The notes below the pieces were generated by a model. That model ran no database searches. It worked only from the letters and a program-made list of their open reading frames with translations, and was not told where the DNA came from. A stretch of 64,000 nucleotides of DNA from Herbidospora daliensis (GTDB lineage Bacteria > Actinomycetota > Actinomycetes > Streptosporangiales > Streptosporangiaceae). The stretch covers positions 1,562,077-1,626,076 of the forward strand of contig NZ_BBXF01000002.1 of assembly GCF_001570585.1 (NCBI RefSeq). The letters run 5' to 3'. Every line of letters starts with the position of its first letter. Positions within the stretch are counted from its first letter, which is position 1. This document shows, in pieces, positions 54,518 to 64,000 of the stretch. A program made the translations under genes and the position numbers.

Positions 54518-55291
54518 GTGTCCGAGTCCCCGCAGCAGGCCGACGACTCCCGCGACGAGTGGGACGACGAGGCCGTTGAAGAGGTCGACGAGGCCGCTGA
54601 CGACGCTGCGGAAGCCGACGAGGCCACCGAGGCTGAGGCTTCCGACGTCGCCGACTCCGAAGCCGACGAGAACGTCGACGAAGACGGCGACATCCTCCCC
54701 GACGTCGACCCCGTCGAGGAGTTCAAGCGCCAGCTCCGCGGTCAGCTCGGCGAGTGGTATGTGATCCACTCCTACGCCGGCTACGAGAACCGCGTGAAGC
54801 AGAACATCGAGAGCCGCACCGGCAGCCTCAACATGGAGGACTACATCTTCCAGGTCGAGGTGCCGACCCACACGGTGACCGAGTTCAAGGGCGGCAAGAA
54901 GACCCCGATCAAGGAGCGCGTGCTGCCGGGCTACGTCCTGGTCCGCATGGAGCTCACCGACGAGTCGTGGGCCGCGGTCCGCAACACCCCGGGCGTCACC
55001 GGGTTCGTCGGCCTGTCGAACAAGCCCAGCCCCCTGAACCTCGACGAGGTCGCCAAGCTGCTGGCTCCCGAGCCGACCGAAGAGGTCAAGAAGGCCGCCA
55101 CCAAGTCGGCCGCCTCGACCGTCGAGTTCGAGATCGGCGAGTCGGTCACCGTCATGGACGGCCCGTTCGCCACGCTCCCGGCCTCGGTGAGCGAGATCAG
55201 CCCCGAGTCGCAGAAGCTCAAGGTGCTGGTGTCGATCTTCGGTCGCGAGACCCCCGTTGAGCTGTCGTTCAACCAGGTCTCGAAGATCTGA
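54518..55291 (+). CDS. nusG: Transcription termination/antitermination factor NusG with acidic N-terminal extension
   Basis: 257 residues. About 70 acidic N-terminal residues (Asp/Glu/Ala repeats) precede the NGN domain ([52 protein letters not shown]). The KOW domain comes last ([21 protein letters not shown]). The factor binds RNA polymerase and links it to Rho or ribosomes. It starts with GTG after AAAGAGGA. The acidic extension is common among actinobacterial NusG proteins. Confidence 0.96.
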   Translation: MSESPQQADDSRDEWDDEAVEEVDEAADDAAEADEATEAEASDVADSEADENVDEDGDILPDVDPVEEFKRQLRGQLGEWYVIHSYAGYENRVKQNIESRTGSLNMEDYIFQVEVPTHTVTEFKGGKKTPIKERVLPGYVLVRMELTDESWAAVRNTPGVTGFVGLSNKPSPLNLDEVAKLLAPEPTEEVKKAATKSAASTVEFEIGESVTVMDGPFATLPASVSEISPESQKLKVLVSIFGRETPVELSFNQVSKI

Positions 55292-55301
55292 GGCGGTCCC
55301 C

Positions 55302-55428
55302 TACAATTAGACGTTCGGCTAGAGCCGCTCCTTCGCGAAGGGCGGCTCGCCGACATGTTCCCCCTCCGATCTGCCGGGGGAACGCAAAGCGAGACGCGGA
55401 CGGCCGAAGGCCGGCCGTGGCTCGCGTC
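55302..55428 (+). promoter_or_regulatory. rplK leader: candidate -10 box and three hairpins
   Basis: TACAAT at 55302–55307 is a strong -10-like hexamer with no clear -35. About 165 nt separate it from rplK and hold three inverted repeats: GAGCCGC/GCGGCTC (55322–55348, with CTTCGCGAAG inside), GTTCCCCC/GGGGGAAC (55357–55383) and GACGCG/CGCGTC (55393–55428, with ACGGCC/GGCCGT inside). None ends in a T-run. Control of L11–L1 synthesis by L1 or RNA folding is possible. Confidence 0.5.
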
Positions 55429-55471
55429 ATGAATCTGCCTCAAAGTTAAGAAACAGGACCCGGAGAGAGTC

Positions 55472-55903
55472 ATGCCTCCCAAGAAGAAGATCGCGGCGTT
55501 GGTGAAGGTCCAGCTTCCCGCTGGCCAGGCCACCCCCGCCCCGCCGGTCGGTACCGCCCTCGGTCCCCACGGCGTCAACATCATGGAGTTCGTCAAGCAG
55601 TACAACGCTGCGACGGAGTCCCAGCGGGGCAACATCATCCCCGTCGAGATCACCATCTTCGAAGACCGCACCTTCCAGTTCGTCACCAAGACGCCTCCGG
55701 CGCCCGAACTGATCAAGAAGGCCCTCGGTCTGAAGAGCGGCTCGAACAACCCGCTGAAGACCAAGGTCGGCCAGCTCTCCAAGGAGCAGCTGCGCGCCAT
55801 CGCCGAGCAGAAGATGCCCGACCTGAACGCCAACGACATCGAGATGGCCGAGCGCATCATCGCCGGCACCGCCCGCTCCATGGGCATCACGATCGCCGAG
55901 TAA
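55472..55903 (+). CDS. rplK: 50S ribosomal protein L11
   Basis: 143 residues. [38 protein letters not shown] and the C-terminal [11 protein letters not shown] are typical L11. It binds the GTPase-associated region of 23S rRNA; mutants resist thiostrepton in other organisms. ATG preceded by CCGGAGAGAG. Confidence 0.98.
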   Translation: MPPKKKIAALVKVQLPAGQATPAPPVGTALGPHGVNIMEFVKQYNAATESQRGNIIPVEITIFEDRTFQFVTKTPPAPELIKKALGLKSGSNNPLKTKVGQLSKEQLRAIAEQKMPDLNANDIEMAERIIAGTARSMGITIAE

Positions 55904-56013
55904 TCCCGCGAGGGATCGAAGCGACCGAGCCGCCGTGCCGAAGGCGCGGCAAATCAAACCGAGTGGGAGGGCCTGCGCGGCCCACACCACGAACTCCCTT
56001 TCTGGAGATAGCA

Positions 56014-56727
56014 GTGAAGCGCAGCAAGAGCTGGAAGAACGCGGCCGCTCAGGTCGACCGCGACGCCCTGCTGGCCCCCCTCGAGGGTGTCCGCCTGGCG
56101 AAGAAGACCGCGTCCACGAAGTTCGACGCCACCGTCGAGGTCGCCCTGCGCCTGGGTGTCGACCCGCGCAAGGCCGACCAGATGGTCCGCGGCACCGTCA
56201 ACCTCCCGCACGGCACCGGTAAGACCGCCCGGGTCCTGGTCTTCGCGACCGGTGACCGTGCCGAGGAGGCGCGCGCCGCGGGCGCCGACATCGTCGGCGC
56301 CGACGAGCTGATCGACGAGGTCGCCAAGGGCCGCCTCGACTTCGACGCCGTCGTGGCCACCCCCGACCTCATGGGCAAGGTCGGCCGCCTGGGCCGCGTG
56401 CTCGGTCCGCGTGGCCTCATGCCCAACCCGAAGACCGGCACCGTCACGCCGGCCGTCGGCAAGGCCGTCACCGACATCAAGGGCGGCAAGATCGAGTTCC
56501 GCGTCGACCGTCACGCGAACCTCCACTTCATCATCGGCAAAGCGTCCTTCGACGAGCGTCAGCTCCTCGAGAACTACGCCGCCGCCCTCGACGAGGTGCT
56601 GCGTCTCAAGCCGTCGGCCGCCAAGGGCCGCTACCTCAAGAAGGTCACCTTCGCGACGTCGATGGGCCCCGGCATCCCGGTCGACCCCAACGTCACGCGC
56701 GGGATGGCCGCCGAGCTCGACGCCTGA
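56014..56727 (+). CDS. rplA: 50S ribosomal protein L1
   Basis: 237 residues from GTG at 56014 with a TGGAGA site. [47 protein letters not shown] and [14 protein letters not shown] match L1. L1 binds 23S rRNA and can repress its own operon through mRNA. The frame is open upstream, but the L1 sequence begins at KRSKSW. A strong terminator follows the gene. Confidence 0.98.
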   Translation: MKRSKSWKNAAAQVDRDALLAPLEGVRLAKKTASTKFDATVEVALRLGVDPRKADQMVRGTVNLPHGTGKTARVLVFATGDRAEEARAAGADIVGADELIDEVAKGRLDFDAVVATPDLMGKVGRLGRVLGPRGLMPNPKTGTVTPAVGKAVTDIKGGKIEFRVDRHANLHFIIGKASFDERQLLENYAAALDEVLRLKPSAAKGRYLKKVTFATSMGPGIPVDPNVTRGMAAELDA

Positions 56728-56753
56728 TCACCTTCGTGGTCGAACAGGCCTGA

Positions 56754-56792
56754 ACAACCCCCGTCCGGGTACCGGACGGGGGTTGTGTCTTT
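56754..56792 (+). terminator. Rho-independent terminator after rplA
   Basis: A perfect 14-bp stem, ACAACCCCCGTCCG paired with CGGACGGGGGTTGT around a 5-base loop (56754–56786), is followed by GTCTTTTCTG. It separates the L11–L1 transcript from the lipoprotein gene. Confidence 0.9.
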
Positions 56793-56869
56793 TCTGTGCG
56801 AATCCTGAGGACAGGACCGCGCTCCAGAACGGCCCAACGTAGGCTCGGGCCGACGAAGGGATTGACAAG

Positions 56870-57691
56870 ATGCGCAGATTCTTAGTGGCCGCCGGCGCTG
56901 TCGCCGCCCTGGCGGTGGCCGGTTGCGGGACCACGACTGCCCAGCCGTTGGGGGACGTCAAGCTCTCCGCCGCCGAGGCCATTCAGCAGACGGCCCAGAA
57001 GGCCGACTCGATCGACTCCTACAGCGCCGACATCGTGCTCGACTTCGCCGACCCCAAGGGGCAGAAGGGCACCGTCCAGGGCAGCATGCTGTTCCAGCAG
57101 AAGCCCACCCTCGCCTCCGACGTGACCCTCAACGAGGTGTCCTTCGGCGGTCAGTCCGTTCCCGGCGGGCTGCGCGTGGTGCTGGCCGACGAGGTCGCCT
57201 ACGTGAAGATGGACATGCTCAAGACCCTGATCGGCACCGACAAGCCGTGGGTGAAGATCGACCTGAAGCAGCTGGGCGACGCCCAGGCCGCCGGTCAGTT
57301 CCTCGACCAGGCCCAGCAGATCGACCTGAAGACCAGCGTCACCCTGCTGACCGCCTCCAAGGACGTCAAGGCCGTCGGCACCGAGCCGGTCAACGGCGTC
57401 GACACGACCCACTACGCCGGCAGCTTCCCGGTCGAGGCTGCCGTGCTGCTGCTGCCGAAGGAGGCGCAGGAGCGAGTCAAGGGCCAGCTCTCCCAGCTGA
57501 AGAACGTCAAGTTCGACGCCTGGATCGACGGTGAGGGCCTGCCCCGCAAGATCGGCATCAACGGCGCCGAGCAGGGTGCGAGCTTCTCCGCGACCCTGCT
57601 GTTCAAGTCGTTCAACGAGCAGCTCAGCATCGCCGCGCCGCCCGCCGACCAGGTCGGCGACCTGCCCAAGAACATGCCCGTGGGTGGCTGA
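56870..57691 (+). CDS. LppX/LprG-like lipoprotein
   Basis: 273 residues. The signal peptide ends in the lipobox AVAGC (Cys19), predicting diacylglyceryl anchoring outside the membrane. The mature part has ADSIDSYSADIVLDFADPKG and DAWIDGEGLPRKIGI, the pattern of the LolA/LppX/LprAFG fold that binds lipids in actinobacteria. It is inserted between the L11–L1 and L10–L7/L12 units with its own terminator upstream. Lipid binding here is inferred from the family. Confidence 0.85.
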   Translation: MRRFLVAAGAVAALAVAGCGTTTAQPLGDVKLSAAEAIQQTAQKADSIDSYSADIVLDFADPKGQKGTVQGSMLFQQKPTLASDVTLNEVSFGGQSVPGGLRVVLADEVAYVKMDMLKTLIGTDKPWVKIDLKQLGDAQAAGQFLDQAQQIDLKTSVTLLTASKDVKAVGTEPVNGVDTTHYAGSFPVEAAVLLLPKEAQERVKGQLSQLKNVKFDAWIDGEGLPRKIGINGAEQGASFSATLLFKSFNEQLSIAAPPADQVGDLPKNMPVGG

Positions 57692-57729
57692 TTTGGTGTT
57701 GCGGGCTTGACACCGTACTCTTGGTCCTG

Positions 57730-57930
57730 CCAAAGACCGCCGGTTGTCTCCGGGTGCCTAACCCGGTGACCGAAGGTCCCACGTTTGTGGGCGACCCGCG
57801 CAGGTGTGACTGAGAGCCTCTGCCAAGCCTTTCTGGAGCTTGCTGAGAGCCCCGTGCGCCCTGCGCCCGGGGCTCGTCCGTTTTCTTGGGGCCTTCATCC
57901 CTTCCGGCGGCGACATCTGGAAGGAGGCCC
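57730..57930 (+). ncRNA. L10 leader RNA upstream of rplJ
   Basis: The 200-nt region before rplJ is non-coding and highly structured. It begins near CCAAAGACCGCCGG, has a CCGGGT…ACCCGG stem and the GTGACTGAGAGCC kink-like segment, and ends in an attenuator hairpin. The layout matches the L10 leader motif to which L10–L7/L12 binds to limit its own synthesis. A TTGGTG (57693)–17 bp–TACTCT (57716) pair is a possible promoter. Confidence 0.7.
57847..57886 (+). terminator. Attenuator hairpin within the L10 leader
   Basis: GAGCCCCG (57847–57854) pairs with CGGGGCTC (57868–57875), followed by GTCCGTTTTCTT. It lies upstream of the rplJ start, so it is an attenuation site rather than an operon end. 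Confidence 0.65.
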
Positions 57931-58455
57931 ATGGCGAAGACGGAGAAGGCCGGCGCGGTCGACGAACTCAAGGCTGAGTTCGATGGCAGCAGCGCCGCCG
58001 TTCTGACCGAATACCGCGGGCTCACCGTCGCCCAGCTCAAGCAGCTGCGCGTCTCTCTCGGTGGGCATGCGAAGTTCGCCGTGGCGAAGAACACGCTGGC
58101 CAAGATCGCGGCGAACAACGCCGGGATCACGGCCCTCGACGACCTGCTCTACGGCCCGACCGCGATCGCGTTCGTCAAGGGCGACGTGGTGGAGGCCGCC
58201 AAGGGTCTGCGTGAGTTCGCCAAGGCCAACCCCCTTCTGGTGATCAAGGGCGGTGTCGTCGACGGCAAGTCGATGACCCCCGCCGAGATCTCCAAGCTCG
58301 CTGACCTCGAGTCCCGTGAGGTTCTCCTCGCGAAGCTGGCCGGCGCTCTGAAGGCCAAGCAGTCGACGGCTGCCGCCACCTTCGCCGCGCTGCCCACGCA
58401 GATGGCTCGTCTGGCCGAGGCTCTGCGCGCGAAGCGCGAGGAGTCCGGAGAGTAA
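57931..58455 (+). CDS. rplJ: 50S ribosomal protein L10
   Basis: 174 residues. [31 protein letters not shown] is the L10 N-terminal RNA-binding region; the C-terminal helix binds L7/L12 dimers. The ATG at 57931 has GGAAGGAGG upstream. rplL follows 82 bp downstream. Confidence 0.98.
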   Translation: MAKTEKAGAVDELKAEFDGSSAAVLTEYRGLTVAQLKQLRVSLGGHAKFAVAKNTLAKIAANNAGITALDDLLYGPTAIAFVKGDVVEAAKGLREFAKANPLLVIKGGVVDGKSMTPAEISKLADLESREVLLAKLAGALKAKQSTAAATFAALPTQMARLAEALRAKREESGE

Positions 58456-58537
58456 GCAGGTCCGCGCGAGCGGGGGGAAGCGCAAACCGCGGTCCCTTTT
58501 CCACGTTATTCAGCACGATCCTTATGGAGGAACCATC

Positions 58538-58930
58538 ATGGCGAAGCTCAGCACCGACGAGCTGCTCGACGCTTTCAAGGAGATGACCCTCCTTGAGCTG
58601 TCCGACTTCGTGAAGCTGTTCGAGGAGACCTTCGACGTCAAGGCCGCCGCGCCCGTCGCGGCCGTGGCCGTCGCCGGCCCGGGCGGCGCCGCTCCGGCCG
58701 AAGAGGCCGAGGAGCAGGACGAGTTCGACGTCATCCTCGAGGCTGCCGGCGACAAGAAGATCCAGGTCATCAAGGAGATCCGCGCGCTCACCAGCCTGGG
58801 CCTGAAGGAGGCCAAGGACCTGGTCGACGGCGCTCCCAAGCCGGTCTTCGACGGCAAGGTCAACAAGGAGCAGGCGGAGAAGGCCAAGGCTGCCCTCGAG
58901 GGCGCCGGCGCCAAGGTCACCGTCAAGTAG
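58538..58930 (+). CDS. rplL: 50S ribosomal protein L7/L12
   Basis: 130 residues. The N-terminal dimerisation helix ([26 protein letters not shown]), the Ala/Gly/Pro hinge and the C-terminal factor-binding domain ([36 protein letters not shown]) are complete. It recruits translation GTPases. TGGAGGA precedes the ATG. A hairpin follows the stop. Confidence 0.98.
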   Translation: MAKLSTDELLDAFKEMTLLELSDFVKLFEETFDVKAAAPVAAVAVAGPGGAAPAEEAEEQDEFDVILEAAGDKKIQVIKEIRALTSLGLKEAKDLVDGAPKPVFDGKVNKEQAEKAKAALEGAGAKVTVK

Positions 58931-58945
58931 TCTGCACAACCCGCG

Positions 58946-58990
58946 AAGCGGTCCGCTCCAGGTGCCTGGGCGGGCCGCTTTCGGCGTTTC
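58946..58990 (+). terminator. Terminator-like hairpin after rplL
   Basis: AAGCGGTCCGC pairs with GCGGGCCGCTT (one G·U pair) with an inner CCAGG/CCTGG stem, followed by TCGGCGTTTC. The T-run is short, so partial read-through to the next genes is possible. Confidence 0.65.
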
Positions 58991-59049
58991 TCCAACCGCT
59001 TTGCCGCGATCGGGCCGCCGTCCCGGTAAGCGCACATAGAATCCGCCCC

Positions 59050-59559
59050 GTGGCCAGGATCCGCCGTGAGGCACCCCGTCGCCTCAACCTGGCCCTGCTG
59101 GCCGCCGTCCTCGTGCTCGGGGCCGCCGCCGGGTGGGTGTGGACGCTCAGAGCCGACGCCCTGGCCCGCCAGGCCGACGAGGCCGCCGCCGTGTCGGCCG
59201 CCTCCACCCACGCCGTCAGCCTGATGTCGCTCGACCACCGCACCTTCGACACCGCCTTCCGCGGCGTGTTGTCGACCTCGACGGGGGAGACCCGGGACCG
59301 CTACGAACGCGAGCAGGACGCCGCCCGCGCGACGGTGATGAAGGAGAAGGTGCTCCAGACGGGGGTGCTCCGGGGCGCCGGGCTGGTGTCGATGAACCCC
59401 GAGGGCGACCGCGCCCAGGTGCTCGTGGTCGCCGACGTCGTCGTCGACTTCACCGGCCGCGAGAAGGACGAGCCCGAAGACCGCTTCTACCGCTGGCGCA
59501 TGGATCTGGCGAAGGAGAACGGCCGCTGGCTGGTCGCCGACGCGGAGCTGGTGCCGTGA
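59050..59559 (+). CDS. Mce-associated-like membrane protein
   Basis: 169 residues from GTG. One N-terminal helix (LALLAAVLVLGAAAGWVWTL), then a heptad-like segment (ADALARQADEAAAVSAAS), then a beta domain (MSLDHRTFDTAFRGVLSTSTGETRDRYERE, VVVADVVVDFTGRE) typical of the Mce-associated/NTF2-like proteins. It probably lies in the cytoplasmic membrane with the domain outside. Its stop overlaps the next gene. No mce genes are in the window. Confidence 0.75.
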   Translation: MARIRREAPRRLNLALLAAVLVLGAAAGWVWTLRADALARQADEAAAVSAASTHAVSLMSLDHRTFDTAFRGVLSTSTGETRDRYEREQDAARATVMKEKVLQTGVLRGAGLVSMNPEGDRAQVLVVADVVVDFTGREKDEPEDRFYRWRMDLAKENGRWLVADAELVP

Positions 59560-60065
59560 TGGCCGTCGTGCAGCGGGCGCTGCGGCTGACCACCCTGCTC
59601 GCCGTGCTGGCCGTAGCCGCGCTGGGCGGGCTCGGCCGGCTGTATCTGGACCTGAAACGGGCCCAGGACACCACGGCCGCCGCCGGGGAGGCCGCGCAGG
59701 CCGCACGGGCGTACGCCGCCGACATGCTCTCCTACGATCACCGCACCATCGAGGCCGATCTCGAACGGGCCCGCGGCCACGCCACCGGCCCGCTGGCCGA
59801 GCACTACGCCAATCTGGCGGGCACGTTCATCCCGCAGGTGCGCCGGCAGTCGAAGGTCCAGCAGGCGACCGTGGCCGCCGTGGCGGTCGAGGAGGCCACC
59901 CCCGAAAGGGTCAAAGTGCTGGTTTTCCTGAACACCTCGACAAGCCAGACAGGGGGGCCGGCGAGGCTCGTACAGAACAGAGCGCGCCTGGTCATGGTGG
60001 TTACAGACGGTCGCTGGCGGGTGTCGGGACTGTCGACGTTGATCGGCAACACGCCCATCCGCTGA
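59559..60065 (+). CDS. Second Mce-associated-like membrane protein
   Basis: 168 residues with the same layout as the preceding protein: one N-terminal helix (LRLTTLLAVLAVAALGGLGRLYL), then AAQAARAYAADMLSYDHRTIEADLERARGHATG and a beta domain. ATG at 59559 overlaps the previous TGA, and a GTG at 59556 is the alternative. The two form a coupled pair between rplL and rpoB. Confidence 0.75.
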   Translation: MAVVQRALRLTTLLAVLAVAALGGLGRLYLDLKRAQDTTAAAGEAAQAARAYAADMLSYDHRTIEADLERARGHATGPLAEHYANLAGTFIPQVRRQSKVQQATVAAVAVEEATPERVKVLVFLNTSTSQTGGPARLVQNRARLVMVVTDGRWRVSGLSTLIGNTPIR

Positions 60066-60511
60066 GCCGCGAGACCCAATTGTTAGTCACGTTTGGGTTT
60101 TGGTTTGAGTGGCCTAGGGAATGTCCAGGGCGTTGGAAGGTCGATCAACGGTCATCGTTGGGCCTTCCGTGTGACAGAGCGTTAGCGGACTCGGGTCCAG
60201 GGTATCGACTGGGCTCGGCGGGTTGTCGATAGGGCTGCGCAACCGGTGCTCGTCTCACGGAAGGGAAAAACCCAGCGTGCTGCCCATTGGTTAGCCGAAA
60301 TGTCGTCTCTCGGGCTTGACGTTTGAGCCCAGACGGGTGATGCTGCCAGCAACGTGGAGCGCAGAGCGAGAGCGGAGTGGACAGGTGTATGCCCATCGGC
60401 TACACTGCCCCTTTGCGCTGCCCTTTGACGACCGTTTCTCTGAGTAACCTCGCTTTCCTTGGTCGTCTGGCGTGCGTGTAGTCAGTCCGCGAGCCCTCGG
60501 AAGGACATCTG
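60066..60511 (+). other. 446-bp non-coding upstream region of rpoB
   Basis: No credible ORF in either strand. The left part is less GC-rich and without strong features; TTGACG at 60316 has no matching -10 box. The right part holds the best promoter (60378–60406) and a ~105-nt leader to the rpoB TTG. Confidence 0.7.
60378..60406 (+). promoter_or_regulatory. Promoter of rpoBC
   Basis: TGGACA (60378–60383), a 17-bp spacer and TACACT (60401–60406) form a near-consensus housekeeping promoter. Transcription would start near 60413, leaving a leader of about 100 nt before rpoB. Confidence 0.7.
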
Positions 60512-63976
<3,465 letters not shown>

Positions 63977-63991
63977 GGGGGAATTTAGTAC

Positions 63992-64000
63992 ATGCTGGAC
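63992..64000 (+). CDS. rpoC: RNA polymerase subunit beta' (start only, truncated by the window)
   Basis: ATG CTG GAC (MLD) 15 bp after the rpoB stop, preceded by GGGGGAA. Actinobacterial RpoC proteins begin (M/V)LDVNFFDELRIG, so the position and first residues fit; the rest is outside the window. Confidence 0.75.

Noticed and set aside
57707-57712. TTGACA before the L10 leader as a -35 box
   Set aside because: No acceptable -10 box 16–19 bp downstream; TTGGTG–17–TACTCT fits the leader start better.

Overview
The window is chromosomal DNA of a high-GC actinomycete. The codon usage, the many GTG/TTG starts, the SigE-type ECF sigma factors, the AfsR-like ATPases, the DtxR-type regulator and the order tRNA-Trp–secE–nusG–rplK–rplA–rplJ–rplL–rpoB–rpoC fit a Streptosporangiales-like or other filamentous actinomycete. 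The genus is inference only. Both ends are cut: a cobalt/nickel transporter gene enters at the left, and rpoC leaves at the right after three codons.

Layout. 0–2.3 kb: ECF-type Co/Ni importer (cbiMN, cbiQ, cbiO). 2.3–17 kb: mostly single housekeeping or regulatory genes. These are a K+ channel, a STAS protein, an SDR plus a crotonase, a rhomboid protease, a BlaI-type repressor, an SDR/TetR divergent pair with twin operators, serC, a citrate synthase and pdxH, an MFS transporter preceded by three DnaA-box-like repeats spaced exactly 38 bp, a DtxR-type regulator, a PAS-GAF-PP2C-ATPase phosphatase and a hydrolase. 16.4–19.6 kb: a three-gene membrane operon that includes a 54-residue protein, and an acyl-CoA dehydrogenase.

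19.7–25.7 kb is a five-gene surface-display locus: three secreted proteins with similar architecture and two class-F-like sortases. The three proteins end in a shared non-LPXTG motif (QV, 1–2 residues, TPxGGxxTG), a membrane segment and a basic tail. The first sortase carries elastin-like VPGAG/VPGAQ repeats ahead of its membrane segment. I consider this the most promising candidate for an undescribed system. 25.7–28.4 kb holds an acidic-linker protein, a thiolase and a VOC protein.

28.4–40.8 kb is a sugar-polymer locus. It has a LacI-type repressor with two matching operators, a GH127 beta-L-arabinofuranosidase, a giant secreted (alpha/alpha)6-like hydrolase and a secreted GH43 enzyme that share a C-terminal domain, then a WxL-like/DUF916-like pair. 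40.8–43.8 kb holds a two-component system whose regulator is preceded by a 19-codon leader ORF with interleaved complementary segments over its ribosome-binding site, and a methyltransferase. 43.8–47.9 kb holds two tandem AfsR-like ATPases without a DNA-binding domain. 47.9–52.7 kb packs three ECF sigma factor/membrane-protein pairs around an adenosine deaminase. 52.7–64 kb is the transcription–translation core: aspartate aminotransferase, tRNA-Trp, secE, nusG, L11, L1, a lipoprotein, L10, L7/L12, two Mce-associated-like membrane proteins and rpoB.

All assignments come from reading translated sequence and motifs. No database search was possible.
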